Below, piece by piece: positions 1 to 10,118 of a DNA stretch of 64,000 nucleotides; position 1 is the first letter of the stretch, and the number at the start of each line of letters is the position of its first letter. The stretch comes from a bacterium. GTDB taxonomy: Bacteria > Myxococcota_A > UBA9160 > UBA4427. The stretch spans positions 1 to 64,000 of the forward strand of contig JANSYR010000022.1 of the NCBI GenBank assembly GCA_024742285.1, given 5' to 3'. The position numbers and the translations under genes were made by a program. The notes under the pieces were generated by a model, which was given only the letters and a program-made list of their open reading frames with translations, was not told the DNA's origin and did no database searches.

Positions 1-147
1 CGTGCCCAGCGCACCCGGGACGAGCGTTCATCCTCAAGTTACTTTTGCTGGGGGCTTCATCTTTGATTTCCAGTGTGTTGTGCTTTTAACTTGTGCTTTC
101 CTTCCGGTGCAGCCAAGGTGGTGCCCATGCTGTGCTTGTGCATGCAA
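1..147. other. Foreign-looking lower-GC segment at the window edge
   Basis: The first ~147 bases are visibly poorer in G+C (positions 61-120 are under half G+C) than the sequence that follows, and they break the conserved C-terminus of pilT. Family-like sequence stops after the Gly-Met-Gln-Thr motif, encoded just right of 147. A short GCATGC-containing word is repeated on both sides of the junction. This looks like an assembly chimera or a recombination junction rather than normal coding sequence. I cannot identify the source. Confidence 0.5.
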
Positions 148-1103
148 GTCTGCATGCCGTAGGTCGTGTGGCCCTTGGCGATCGCGTCCGGCAGCTCCTT
201 CGTGCGGTCCTTGTCCGCGATGAGCTCCCGCGTGAAGGCGGTCGAGACGAGCACCTCGAGGGCGGGCACCCGGCCCTTGCCGTCGGCGCGGGGCACGAGG
301 CGCTGAGAGATGACGGCCTTGAGGATCGTCGCGAGCTGGAGCCGCACCTGCTTCTGCTGGTAGGGCGGAAAGACGGAGATGATGCGGTTGATCGTCTCCG
401 TCGCGTCCAGGGTATGGAGCGTCGACATGACGAGGTGACCGGTCTCGGCCGCGGTCAGCGCCGTTTCGATCGTCTCGAAATCTCGCATCTCGCCCACGAG
501 GATCACGTCGGGATCCTGCCGGAGCGCGGCGCGAAGCGCCGACGAGAAGGAGTGGGTATCGACGCCGATCTCGCGCTGGTTCACGATCGAGCGGCGGTCG
601 CGAACGAGGAACTCGATGGGATCCTCGACGGTCATGATGTGGCTCGTCCGCTCGGCGTTGATGTGCTCGATCATCGCGGCGAGGGTCGTCGACTTACCGG
701 AGCCCGTGGTGCCGGTCACGAGGACGAGGCCGCGATGCTCCTGGGAGATCTTCTCGATCACCTTGGGCAGGTAGAGCTGCTCGATCGTCTTCACGCCGAA
801 GGGGATGACGCGGAAGACGATGCCGACGGTGCCCCGCTGCTGGAAGACGTTCACGCGGAAGCGACCGAGGCCGGGGATCCCGTACGCGAGATCGGCTTCG
901 CGATTCTCGTCGAAGCGTGCCTTCTGGATCGGGTTCATGATCGAGAACGCGATCTTCTGGAGCTCGTCGGGCAGGATCCGCTCGCCGTTCTTGAGCGGCA
1001 CCAGCGCACCGTCGACGCGGAACATCGGAGGGAGACCCGACTTCAGGTGAATGTCGGAGGCACCGCCCTTGATGGCGACCTTCAAGATCTCGTTCAGTTC
1101 CAT
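57..1103 (-). CDS. pilT: Type IV pilus retraction ATPase PilT (C-terminus replaced)
   Basis: Hexameric cytoplasmic ATPase that powers pilus retraction in twitching motility. The ATG at 1103 is chosen because the protein then begins MELNEILKVAIKGGASDIHL as PilT proteins do; it is preceded by an AGGGG ribosome site. The upstream 42 in-frame codons are not family-like. The Walker A motif GTTGSGKST lies at about residues 131-139, followed by the Asp-box/Walker B region (DPDVILVGEMRD) and the His box (HLVMSTLHT). The protein is normal up to about residue 319 (YGMQT). The last 29 residues are Lys/His-rich and unlike the usual end, which should continue with a Phe-Asp-Gln-Ser-Leu type helix. No other pilus gene is visible. 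Function is certain for the body of the gene; the end is not authentic PilT. Confidence 0.9.
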   Translation of the reverse strand: MELNEILKVAIKGGASDIHLKSGLPPMFRVDGALVPLKNGERILPDELQKIAFSIMNPIQKARFDENREADLAYGIPGLGRFRVNVFQQRGTVGIVFRVIPFGVKTIEQLYLPKVIEKISQEHRGLVLVTGTTGSGKSTTLAAMIEHINAERTSHIMTVEDPIEFLVRDRRSIVNQREIGVDTHSFSSALRAALRQDPDVILVGEMRDFETIETALTAAETGHLVMSTLHTLDATETINRIISVFPPYQQKQVRLQLATILKAVISQRLVPRADGKGRVPALEVLVSTAFTRELIADKDRTKELPDAIAKGHTTYGMQTCMHKHSMGTTLAAPEGKHKLKAQHTGNQR

Positions 1104-1375
1104 CGGAGCCCCTGGTCCCCTGATTCCGCTCGTGGATCGACCGGGGATCGGACCCGGGAGTCCGACCCATCTCCTTCTTTTTCGACCGCCGAGGAGGCTT
1201 CCTTGAGGCCGAGACGGGGAGATGCCCACAGCTCGGAGGACAGGGCCTGGTGGCGCGAAGAAAGAGACAAATGGGCGAAAAAGTCAAATCATTTCAATGA
1301 CTTGAACGGGCTCAACGCTCGGCGGATCCGGGCGCTCGAGGGCACCTCGCCCCGCGAATCCTCCTCCGAACGAGC

Positions 1376-1409
1376 GACGGCGCGCGTCTCGAGCGAAACG
1401 CGCGCCGTC
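1376..1409 (-). terminator. Perfect 12-bp hairpin downstream of recA
   Basis: Positions 1376-1387 pair perfectly with 1398-1409 around a 10-base loop, 29 bp after the recA stop. There is no clear U-run on either strand, so this may be a Rho-independent-like terminator without a tract or a 3'-end stabilising hairpin. The rest of the 1104-1438 gap, between recA and pilT, shows no gene; an A/T-richer patch near 1270-1300 could hold the pilT promoter. Confidence 0.5.
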
Positions 1410-1438
1410 AGGATGGAGCGGGCTGGGCCGGATCGAGG

Positions 1439-2554
<1,116 letters not shown>

Positions 2555-2670
2555 CTCGGATCTCCTCTCGTCTCGTCTCGTTTCGATGTCCGGTTGCCCG
2601 GTCGTCGTTCGTGTCTCTCTCGACCGCGTCCGCCCCGAATCGGGAGCGCGCGGATCTGCATCTCGTTCGC

Positions 2671-4089
2671 CTAGCGCTTGGCGTCGCCCGCCCCTCTCGC
2701 GGGGGACCCCGAACCTGCACTCCCCCGCTCCGCGCCGCCGGACGCCCCACCGGCCCCGGGTGCCGAGCCGCCGCCCCCCCGACGCAACAAGGAAGGTCCG
2801 ACGAGCTCAGCGCCGATCAGGCTCCGGCGGATCCAGTCGAGGCCGACCTGGGCCGTCAGCCGGCGGTGTCGGCTCCGGTCCACCTGGAAGACGAAGGAGT
2901 CGGCGTGGGTCCCGGCCTCGCTCGCCAGTGCGATCCAGACCAGGCCGACCGGCTTCTCGGGCGTTCCGCCCGTCGGACCGGAGATTCCCGAGGTCGCGAT
3001 TCCGAAGTCGCTCCCGAAGCGTTCGCGGACCCCCTCCGCCATCGCGCGGACCACGGGCTCGGAGACCGCACCATGGGTCTCGAGCACGTCCTCGGGCACG
3101 CCGAGCATCGCCGCCTTCGCTTCGTTCGTGTACGCGACCATGCCGCCGAGGAAGTAGGCGGAAGAGCCGGGGACGTCGGTGAAGCGTTCGGCGATCAGAC
3201 CGCCGGTACAGGACTCGGCCGTCGCGACCGTCTTGCCGGCCTCCGCCAGCAGATACCCGACGACACTCTCCATCGTGTCCTTGCTGTCGGCCGAGCCCAT
3301 CCCCTCTTCCCGGGAGTAGACCACCGCCCCGAGCCGATCCCGGATCGCGGCCACCGCCAGGGCGATCTTCGCGTCGGCCTCTTCCGCGGTCGCCGCCCGG
3401 GCGACCGGGCGCAGGAAGTTGTCCGGGAAGGTCGTTCGGAAGCCGAGCTCGACCTCGCCATCGCGCATCAGGTCGCGCAGCTCCTCTTCGAGGGTCGACT
3501 CCCCGAGACCGAAGGTCGCGAGGAGCTGGGCGCGGACGACCCGGCGGGCCGCTCCCCCCTCTTCCTCGGCGGCGAGCCGCGTCGCGATTCGGGGCAGGAC
3601 CTGCTCGTCCATCATCCGGTCGAGCTCACGCGGCACCCCGGGCATCGCGAAGAACGTCGCGCGCCCCTCGCGGATCGAGAAGCCCGGCGCGGTCCCGATC
3701 GGGTTCTCGAGGACGTCCGCCTCCTCCGGGAAATACGCCTGCTTCTTGTTCGCATCGACCATCGCTCGCCCGACCCGGGAGAAGAAGGCCTCGATCGCCG
3801 CGAGGGACGGCGCGTGGAGCTCGAGCTTGCGACCGAAGGTCTCCGCCAGCACCTCGGTCGTCAGATCGTCCCGCGTCGGCCCGAGGCCTCCGGAAACGAG
3901 GACGAAATCGCTCCGCTCGGCGGCCCGCAGAAAGGCGTCGCGCATGTCGGCCGGATCGTCGAGGACGGAGACCTGATGGCGCGTGTCGAGGTCGTGGAGC
4001 AGCAGCCGCTCCGCGATCCGCGCCTTGTTCGAGTCGACGATCTCGCCGCGCATCAACTCGTCGCCGATGGTGATGATCTCGGCGTTCAC
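2671..4089 (-). CDS. cinA: CinA-family protein, NMN deamidase / competence-damage protein
   Basis: Two-domain CinA of 472 residues. Residues about 1-170 form the MoaB/MogA-like (COG1058) domain with [13 protein letters not shown] and [11 protein letters not shown]. Residues about 272-430 form the CinA C-terminal nicotinamide-nucleotide amidase domain with TAESCTGG and [11 protein letters not shown]. The family hydrolyses NMN to nicotinate mononucleotide and/or ADP-ribose, recycling pyridine nucleotides. The start is a GTG that overlaps the pgpA stop by 4 bases (GTGA), implying translational coupling. A ~40-residue Gly/Ser/Ala-rich tail (from about 430) is extra relative to the family and probably disordered. 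recA follows on the same strand. Confidence 0.93.
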   Translation of the reverse strand: MNAEIITIGDELMRGEIVDSNKARIAERLLLHDLDTRHQVSVLDDPADMRDAFLRAAERSDFVLVSGGLGPTRDDLTTEVLAETFGRKLELHAPSLAAIEAFFSRVGRAMVDANKKQAYFPEEADVLENPIGTAPGFSIREGRATFFAMPGVPRELDRMMDEQVLPRIATRLAAEEEGGAARRVVRAQLLATFGLGESTLEEELRDLMRDGEVELGFRTTFPDNFLRPVARAATAEEADAKIALAVAAIRDRLGAVVYSREEGMGSADSKDTMESVVGYLLAEAGKTVATAESCTGGLIAERFTDVPGSSAYFLGGMVAYTNEAKAAMLGVPEDVLETHGAVSEPVVRAMAEGVRERFGSDFGIATSGISGPTGGTPEKPVGLVWIALASEAGTHADSFVFQVDRSRHRRLTAQVGLDWIRRSLIGAELVGPSLLRRGGGGSAPGAGGASGGAERGSAGSGSPARGAGDAKR

Positions 4090-4907
4090 GCGACGACTCC
4101 CCGACCCACACCGACGAACCCTGCGGCGGCACCCTCCGCTCCGCTCCCGCGAAGAGAGCCCTCAGCGACTAGAAGAGAGCCCTCAGCGATTGGAAGAGAG
4201 CCCTCAGCGACTAGAAGAGAGCCCTCAGCGATTGGAAGAGAGCCCTCAGCGACTAGAAGAGAGCCCTCAGCGATTGGAAGAGAGCCATCAGCGACCAAGA
4301 GAGAGCCTTCAGCGACCAAAAAAAAGCAGGTTGGCAGCACGCCCACGAGCGCGCCGTACACGCCCGCCACCACGTCGTCCGCCATCACCCCGAGTCCTCC
4401 TTCGAACCGGCGCTCGGCCCAGCGGACCGCTCCCGGCTTCCAGATATCGAACACCCTGAATGCGACGAATGCGGTCACGACCGCCACCGACAGCGAAAAA
4501 GAATCGAGGCGCGGCAGGAAGAGCGTGACGGGCACGAGCGCGATCCACTGGCCCACGACCTCGTCGATCACGATCCGACCGTCGTCGTGCCGTCCGAAGA
4601 TCCGCTCCGCGCGTCCGGAAGCCCAGGTCCCGAGTGCGAAGGTCCCGACGATCGCGACGGCGAGCATCCCGAGCAGCGTCACGGGCTCGGTCTCCGAACC
4701 GAGCGACGCACGCGCGACCGCGAAGAACGCCAGCGCCGCCACGAGCGAGCCCATCGTGCCGGGCGCGACGGGAGCGAGACCTGCGCCGCCGACGACGGCG
4801 ATCCACCGGGCCGCTCCATCGAGAAGGAGATCGAGCAGCGACGCGTCGCTTCGAGGCGCGAGGGCCGGTTCTGTACCGGTTCGAGGGGCGATGGGAAATC
4901 CCACCTC
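4086..4907 (-). CDS. pgpA: Phosphatidylglycerophosphatase A with a C-terminal heptad-like repeat tail
   Basis: Inner-membrane enzyme that dephosphorylates phosphatidylglycerol phosphate to phosphatidylglycerol. The family core is present: Gly-rich GLAPVAPGTMGS start, DDGRIVIDEVVGQW active-site segment, FDIWKPGAVRWAE and GGLGVMADDVVAG, with several hydrophobic helices. The core ends around the LPTCFF segment. It is followed by eight consecutive seven-residue units of the form xxAEGSL (one ADGSL), encoded by the 21-bp DNA repeat at 4151-4318, then a Gly/Ala-rich end. Normal PgpA is about 160-170 residues. The start is uncertain: reading is open to a TTG at 5000, and a GTG at 4907 is used here. 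It overlaps cinA by 4 bases. The repeat tail is unusual and its function is unknown. Confidence 0.85.
   Translation of the reverse strand, partial: EVGFPIAPRTGTEPALAPRSDASLLDLLLDGAARWIAVVGGAGLAPVAPGTMGSLVAALAFFAVARASLGSETEPVTLLGMLAVAIVGTFALGTWASGRAERIFGRHDDGRIVIDEVVGQWIALVPVTLFLPRLDSFSLSVAVVTAFVAFRVFDIWKPGAVRWAERRFEGGLGVMADDVVAGVYGALVGVLPTCFFLVAEGSLLVADGSLPIAEGSLLVAEGSLPIAEGSLLVAEGSLPIAEGSLLVAEGSLRGSGAEGAAAGFVGVGRGVVA
4151..4318. repeat. 21-bp tandem repeat, 8 units, in frame in pgpA
   Basis: Eight head-to-tail 21-bp units. Odd and even units alternate between two versions (ending GACTA or GATTG), giving a 42-bp higher-order period. The two units nearest 4318 are diverged. Only the minus-strand frame used by pgpA stays open across the array; the other two minus frames hit a stop in each unit. 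Length is a multiple of three, so copy-number changes would not shift the pgpA frame. Confidence 0.95.
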
Positions 4908-5106
4908 ATGGGGACCGCAGATCGGGGGAATCGGCGGCGTCTTCGTCGCGGGGGGGCGTCGAACGGTCGAAAAGTAGCCGTCAGCGTCGAGCGCCGTCAA
5001 TCGAAAAGGCGAAAAATCGACGAAAACCGGAGATCGATCGGAGATGCCGGCAGGGGTTCAGGCCCTCGCCGGAGAGGCCGATGAACCCCACCAGGACCGG
5101 CAACCG

Positions 5107-6762
5107 ATGCGCACCTCCACCGACGACAGTCCTGCCGGCGCGCCCACCTCGGAGTGGGCGCTCCGCACGCCGAACGACTACGCGAGTCTGCTCCTCGAGC
5201 TGGCCCGGGTCGAGCGCGGGTATCGCTTCTACGGCGAGACGGACCCGCGAAGGCGCCCCCTCGCGGAGCGCGCCCACCTCGCCGTCCGGAGCGAGCTCGA
5301 CCGCGCCGGCGCGATCGAGCTCCGCCTCGTCGCAGGCGGCCGTGGCTTCGCGATCCCGGGCGCGGACGGGCCGACCGAGAGCCGGGGTCCGATCGACGAT
5401 CTGGAGACGGCGTTCCGGCGTCACGGCGTCCAGTCCCTCCGCCTCGATCCGACCCTGACCCGGACCGCCCTCGCCGGCCTCTTCCACCTCCTCGGGCAGG
5501 GGCACGACCGCCTCGCGAGTCCGGACCATCTTGCCCGGACCCTCGCTGCACGGGATTCGAGCGGCATCCGCATCAACGACATCGACCCGGACGTCGCGCC
5601 CGGCACGCCGAGCCTCGGCTCGACCTCCCCCCGCGCCAGCGCCTCCCTGGCCTCGAGCCTGCTGCCTTCGCGAGGAAGCAAACAGCCGGCGCACGAGCTG
5701 GAGAAACCCGCCCTCGACGACGCACCGCTCGAGGCCCCCGCCAACGACGATCGAGGCGAGAAGCTTCGAGCCCGACTGATCGAGCTCGACGCGACCCTCG
5801 AGGACGACGACTACCGACGGCGCGTCGACGACGTCGTGATCTGGGCGGAGGACCTCTGGCAGCAGTCGGCCGAGGAGGAGTGTCTCCGCGCGATGCTCGT
5901 CCTGGCGGACCACGCCGTCGGAATCGGCGGTCGATCGGTGGGGCAGGCCCGCGCGGCCGCCGCGAGCTTCGCGGCGCTGGCCCGGGGTGAACGCCTGGAC
6001 TTCCTGATCGAGCGGGCCATGCAGGCCGGAACGGCCGGCGTCCGCGCGGCCACGCTGCTCCTGCAGCTCGGCGAGACGGCGGTCGGCCCGATCCTCGACC
6101 GATTGGCCAGCGAGACCGACCCGAACCGGGCGGCCCCGCTCCGCGGCCTGATCCTCACCCAGGGCGAGGCGTCCATTCCAGCCCTGGTCGCCGCCATCGA
6201 GGGCCACGACGTCGAACGGGCGAGGATGGGGACCCGGCTCGCCGGAGAGCTCCAGAACCCCGAGATCCTGCCGGTCCTGATCCGGGCCCTGCGCGTTCCC
6301 GACCTCTCGCGGCGGCTCGAGACGATCCGGGCGCTGAGCTTCCTGCCCGGTGAGGAATCGAAGCGTGCGCTCCAGGATGCGCTGTCGAGCGATCTCGAGG
6401 AAATCGCCGCGGAGGCCAGCCGAGCCCTCGCCACCAGCGACGGCAGCGAAGCCGTCCCGATCCTCCTCGACGTCCTCGAGGCGAGCATGCACGACACGCG
6501 CACGAAGCTCGGCTGTACGCTGATCGAGGTCCTCGGGCGCCTCGGCGACGAACGCGCGGTCCCGCGGCTCTGCGCGATCCTCGAGCGCCGCCCGGTCCTC
6601 CGCCGCGCCCACTGGCACGCGCTCCAGCTCGTCACGATCGATGCCCTCGCGATCCTCCCGACCAGGGAGGCGCGGCGCTGTCTCGGTCGGGCTTCGCTGC
6701 GCAGCACGCAATCGATCCGCGCCCGGGCGTGCGCCGCCCTCGACCGGACCGAGGAAGGCTGA
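5107..6762 (+). CDS. HEAT-repeat protein
   Basis: A cytoplasmic-looking protein of about 551 residues with no signal peptide. The C-terminal half (about residues 300-540) is a run of HEAT/PBS-lyase-type helical pairs with recurring Leu/Ile-Pro-x-Leu-(I/L) and Ala-x-x-Ala-Leu patterns, for example EILPVLIRALRVPD and EAVPILLDVLEAS. Such solenoids usually bind proteins. The N-terminal ~200 residues have no recognisable fold. A central region rich in Ser/Pro/Ala (about 180-215) looks like a linker. The ATG at 5107 was preferred over one at 5044 because the earlier stretch is charged and not conserved-looking. It precedes ruvX by 39 bp on the same strand. Function unknown; assembly or regulatory roles are possible. 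Confidence 0.75.
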   Translation: MRTSTDDSPAGAPTSEWALRTPNDYASLLLELARVERGYRFYGETDPRRRPLAERAHLAVRSELDRAGAIELRLVAGGRGFAIPGADGPTESRGPIDDLETAFRRHGVQSLRLDPTLTRTALAGLFHLLGQGHDRLASPDHLARTLAARDSSGIRINDIDPDVAPGTPSLGSTSPRASASLASSLLPSRGSKQPAHELEKPALDDAPLEAPANDDRGEKLRARLIELDATLEDDDYRRRVDDVVIWAEDLWQQSAEEECLRAMLVLADHAVGIGGRSVGQARAAAASFAALARGERLDFLIERAMQAGTAGVRAATLLLQLGETAVGPILDRLASETDPNRAAPLRGLILTQGEASIPALVAAIEGHDVERARMGTRLAGELQNPEILPVLIRALRVPDLSRRLETIRALSFLPGEESKRALQDALSSDLEEIAAEASRALATSDGSEAVPILLDVLEASMHDTRTKLGCTLIEVLGRLGDERAVPRLCAILERRPVLRRAHWHALQLVTIDALAILPTREARRCLGRASLRSTQSIRARACAALDRTEEG

Positions 6763-6801
6763 CGCGTCCGCGTCGCGGGCGTCGCCGCTACACTGCGCGC
6801 C

Positions 6802-7257
6802 GTGCGCATCCTCGGAGTCGACCTCGGCCATAAACGCATCGGTCTCGCCGTCACGGACGAAGACGGGACCATCGCGTTCCCCGCCGGCACCCTCGACAGC
6901 CGCGGGCGCAAGAAGGACCTGGCCCGGCTGCGCGCCCTGATCGACGAACGCGGCATCGGGCGCGCCGTCGTCGGCCTGCCGCTCCACCTCGACGGACGCC
7001 GCGGACCGGCAGCGGAAAAGGCCGTCGCCTTCGCGGAAGCGCTCTCGGAGCTCGCGGGGATCCCGGTCGAGACCCTCGACGAGCGCTGGACCTCGAAGGA
7101 GGCCGAGCGGCTGCTGGCGCCGACGACCGCGAAGAAGCGCGACAAGCGCCGGGCGAAGGGCACCGTCGACGAGATGGCGGCCTCCATCCTCCTGCAGACC
7201 TGGCTGGCCCAGCATCCGTCCGGCAGCGCCGGCCGGGAAGGAGGCCTCGAATCGTGA
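6802..7257 (+). CDS. ruvX: RuvX/YqgF family RNase H-fold protein (putative pre-16S rRNA nuclease)
   Basis: A 151-residue YqgF-family protein proposed to process pre-16S rRNA 5' ends and/or act as a Holliday-junction resolvase. It opens with the RNase H-fold motif ILGVDLGHKRIGLAVTD, has VVGLPLHLDG in the middle, and ends with DERWTSKEAERLL and the GTVDEMAASILLQTWL metal-binding Asp helix. It starts with GTG. Its stop overlaps the GTG start of mltG by 4 bases, and ruvX-mltG coupling is a frequent bacterial arrangement. Confidence 0.93.
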   Translation: MRILGVDLGHKRIGLAVTDEDGTIAFPAGTLDSRGRKKDLARLRALIDERGIGRAVVGLPLHLDGRRGPAAEKAVAFAEALSELAGIPVETLDERWTSKEAERLLAPTTAKKRDKRRAKGTVDEMAASILLQTWLAQHPSGSAGREGGLES

Positions 7258-8273
7258 AGCGCCTCGCCCTCGCCCTCCTCGTTCTCGTCGGGCTCGCCGT
7301 GGCCGGCGCCGGTGCGGGCTGGATCTGGCTCCAGCGCGAGCTCTCGCCGATCGCCGAGAACGACGCGGCGGCGCGCGAGGTCGCCTACCTCGTCGAGTCC
7401 GGAGACTCGTTCTGGCGCGTCGCCGCGGAGCTCGAGCGCGACGGCGTGATTCGCAATGCGCGGGTCGCGCGCTGGTTCGCGCAGTCCGAGAACATGGCCT
7501 CGAAGCTGAAGATCGGCGAGTACCGCCTCTCGACGGCCTGGTCGACGCCGAAGATCTTCGAGGCCCTCACGCAAGGCCGGGTCGAGACCCACGCCGTCGT
7601 GATTCCGGAGGGCTTCCGCGCGACGGAGATCGCCGCGCGGCTGGAAGCGGAGGGTCTCGCCGAGGCCGACCGCTTCCTCACGATCGTCTTCGATCCCGAG
7701 AGCCCCGAGCGTTACGGCGTCGAGGGCCCGACCCTCGAGGGCTACCTCTTTCCCGACACCTACCGCTTCGCCCGCGGTCTCCCGGAAGAGCGGATCGTCC
7801 GTGCGATGGTCGACCAGTTCCTCGCCGTCCAGCGCGAGATCGTGGCCGTCGACGAGGATTTCCCCCTCTCGATGCGCGAGCACGCGACCCTCGCTTCGAT
7901 CGTCGAGAAGGAGACGGGGGCGGCCCACGAACGGCCGCTGATCGCCGCCGTCTTCCTCAACCGACTGAAGAAGCACATGAAGCTCCAGACGGACCCCACC
8001 GTCATCTACGGGATCGAGAACTTCGACGGGAACCTCAGGCGGATCCACCTCGAGGACGCGAGCAACCCGTACAACACGTACTCGATCCGAGGCCTGCCGC
8101 CGGGGCCGATCGCAAGCGCGGGACGCGACGCGCTCCGCGCCGTCGTCGAGCCCGCGGACACGCCCTATCTCTTCTTCGTGTCGAAGAACGACGGGACGCA
8201 CATCTTCGCCCGCACCAACGCCGAGCACGAACGCAACGTCGACGAGTACCAGCGGCGGAGGCGACGGCGTTGA
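7254..8273 (+). CDS. mltG: Endolytic murein transglycosylase MltG
   Basis: Inner-membrane lytic transglycosylase that cuts nascent glycan strands and releases them from the synthesis machinery. The 339-residue protein has one N-terminal membrane anchor (about residues 3-25) and then a YceG-like domain. Diagnostic motifs are IPEGFRATEIAARL, LEGYLFPDTYRF, the catalytic-Glu segment ASIVEKETG, LQTDPTVIYG, and NPYNTYSIRGLPPGPIASAG. The GTG start overlaps the ruvX stop; the stop overlaps the TTG start of the next gene. The last residues are an Arg run. Confidence 0.95.
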   Translation: MKRLALALLVLVGLAVAGAGAGWIWLQRELSPIAENDAAAREVAYLVESGDSFWRVAAELERDGVIRNARVARWFAQSENMASKLKIGEYRLSTAWSTPKIFEALTQGRVETHAVVIPEGFRATEIAARLEAEGLAEADRFLTIVFDPESPERYGVEGPTLEGYLFPDTYRFARGLPEERIVRAMVDQFLAVQREIVAVDEDFPLSMREHATLASIVEKETGAAHERPLIAAVFLNRLKKHMKLQTDPTVIYGIENFDGNLRRIHLEDASNPYNTYSIRGLPPGPIASAGRDALRAVVEPADTPYLFFVSKNDGTHIFARTNAEHERNVDEYQRRRRRR

Positions 8274-8929
8274 GCCGGGACGCCGCCGACGCGATCGAAC
8301 TCTTCTACCTCGAGCGCGTTCCTGAACACTACAACGCGACGCTGACCGACCAACGACAGGCGGCCCGCGACAGTGAGCAGGGCGCGCGGATCCTCGCCGA
8401 GATGGAGGCGGTCCGTGCGTCGATCGTGGTCATCGTCGCCGAAGCGACGAAGAAGCGCTGGTTCGCGTTCGACATCGAACGCGGCGAGATGGTGTCGGTC
8501 GCGACGCCCGCACACACGCCCTTCCTGGTACTCGCGCACACGGCCGCCGATTTCCCGGCGCTTCACGAGGCGTGCGGAGACTCCTTGCTGGGCTTCCTCG
8601 GCGCGCTCGCTGGCCTGGGCGACGACATGCGAATCACCGCGCAGCGCGTCCGAAGCCTGCGCGAGCTCGCAGGCGGCATCTCGCTCGAACGCACCGGCGC
8701 CGGCGGCTTTGGACTCACGGCCTGGTTCGGCGTCGCCGAGGACGAGTCGCTACCGCCGTCGATCCCCACGACGTCCGACGCGACGATCCGACTCGACGCC
8801 GAGACGTATGCGCAGCTGCGGAGCGGACGCCTGGACGCGCAGGACGCCTTCCTTGCCGGCTCGGTCCCGATCGAAGGAGACGAGGGCCTGGCGATCGGGC
8901 TTGCGCTGGCGGCGATGTCGCCGGACTAG
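8270..8929 (+). CDS. SCP2-sterol-transfer-like domain protein
   Basis: A 219-residue cytosolic protein without signal peptide. The C-terminal third resembles the sterol carrier protein 2 fold: TIRLDAETYAQLRSGRLD followed by AFLAGSVPIEGDEGLAIGLA matches the usual pattern of a substrate-binding sheet, an 'A..G.v...Gd' turn and a terminal helix. The N-terminal two thirds are not recognised. SCP2 folds bind fatty acyl-CoAs and other lipids, which fits a lipid-degrading cell. The TTG start overlaps the mltG stop (TTGA), so it is probably co-translated with mltG. Domain assignment is moderate. Confidence 0.6.
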   Translation: MSRDAADAIELFYLERVPEHYNATLTDQRQAARDSEQGARILAEMEAVRASIVVIVAEATKKRWFAFDIERGEMVSVATPAHTPFLVLAHTAADFPALHEACGDSLLGFLGALAGLGDDMRITAQRVRSLRELAGGISLERTGAGGFGLTAWFGVAEDESLPPSIPTTSDATIRLDAETYAQLRSGRLDAQDAFLAGSVPIEGDEGLAIGLALAAMSPD

Positions 8930-9972
8930 GCTCCCGCGGCGACCTTTCGCGATCGCCGGCGCGCGAATGCGGCAAGGGAGATCAGCGCGGCACCGGTTCC
9001 CATGCTCGGCTCCGGCGCGTAGATCACGCGGTCGAGACGGCGGCCGTCTCCCAGGGAGAGGATCTCGATCTCCTTGATTCCCCCTGCCCCGAGCGCGGTC
9101 ACGACGTCGACGGTCTGCGCCACGGGCCCCCCGAAGAGCGAATGTCGCTGGAGCGACATCGACCCGAGGCTCTGGCCCAGATCGTCGTACGCGAAGAGCA
9201 CGGCTTCGCCGTAGAAGAAGTCTGCGTCCAGCCCGAAGAGCAGCGACTCGAGCACGAGCTCGTCGACCGGATACGGAAACTCGAGGCGCATCCACTCGCT
9301 GCCGTCCAGCATCAGTGCATCTTCTCCGCCCACGACCCCCATCCCCGCGTTGCCCCCGGACTGGCCATCGACGAAGTAGATCTGACTCGATCCGACGAAG
9401 CGCACACCGCAGATCGTCGGCGCCGGGTAGGCCAGGTCCACGTAGCCTCCACCGACGAGATCGATCTCGACGGCCCCCGTCTCGTCGTATCCGAGGCGTG
9501 TGATGCGGCTCGCGTCTCCCAGCGCGGTCATGACGAAGCGGGACATCGACGCTCCACCGTAGATCGCTGCGAGATCCTTGGTGCCGGCTTCCTGGATCAA
9601 CTGGAAGCCCATCGAGGCGCCGGTCGCGTCGAAGGCTTCGACGAGCATGCGCCCGCTGATGCCGTCTCCATCGATGTCGAGTGCATCGATGACGTCGATC
9701 TGAACGCCGAGCTGTGGGGCGTCGAACTCGAACTCGATCCACTCCGTGCCGTCGACCATCGACGTCCCGAACCCGCCGGCGATGCCGAGCCCGGCGTCGG
9801 TCAAGACGTCGTCCGATCCGCTGACGACCACCCCGCAGACATGCAGGTCGATCGTCTGTCCGGCGATTTCATCGAAGGTGATCTCGACGGCCAGGACCGG
9901 CGAGGCGAACGTGAGTGAAAGGAAGAGGATCAGACTCCAGAAGCGTCGTCGGTCGGTGAATCGCGAATCCAT
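8926..9972 (-). CDS. Secreted protein with PEP-CTERM-like sorting signal
   Basis: The 348-residue product starts with a Sec signal peptide (hydrophobic FWSLILFLSLTF then ASPVLA, cleavage near residue 28). The mature part is Gly/Asp-rich and beta-strand-like, with two similar halves that each contain a DGTEW/DGSEW-plus-acidic segment, suggesting a duplicated domain. The C-terminus is tripartite: PEP, a short hydrophobic run (GTGAALISLAAFA), then RRRSRK. This matches PEP-CTERM proteins processed by an exosortase and exported to the surface. No exosortase is in this window. The enzyme or ligand role is unknown. It converges on and overlaps the previous gene by 4 bases. Confidence 0.75.
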   Translation of the reverse strand: MDSRFTDRRRFWSLILFLSLTFASPVLAVEITFDEIAGQTIDLHVCGVVVSGSDDVLTDAGLGIAGGFGTSMVDGTEWIEFEFDAPQLGVQIDVIDALDIDGDGISGRMLVEAFDATGASMGFQLIQEAGTKDLAAIYGGASMSRFVMTALGDASRITRLGYDETGAVEIDLVGGGYVDLAYPAPTICGVRFVGSSQIYFVDGQSGGNAGMGVVGGEDALMLDGSEWMRLEFPYPVDELVLESLLFGLDADFFYGEAVLFAYDDLGQSLGSMSLQRHSLFGGPVAQTVDVVTALGAGGIKEIEILSLGDGRRLDRVIYAPEPSMGTGAALISLAAFARRRSRKVAAGA

Positions 9973-10118
9973 GCTCAGGGCCCTCCGTTCGGGTCCCTCT
10001 CAGGATCTCGCAGCGCGCCACGGCGTTCCGTGAAGCGGTTCATACAGATGACCCATTGCTCTGCGACCCGATCGCTGGGCGAGCCCGAACGTCGCAGACC
10101 GCGATCCGTGATCGTGCC

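Noticed and set aside
4151-4318. CRISPR array
   Set aside because: Units are contiguous 21-bp copies with no unique spacers and are in frame with pgpA.
4981-7215. 744-codon minus frame
   Set aside because: Antisense of the HEAT protein and ruvX, which have clear family motifs.
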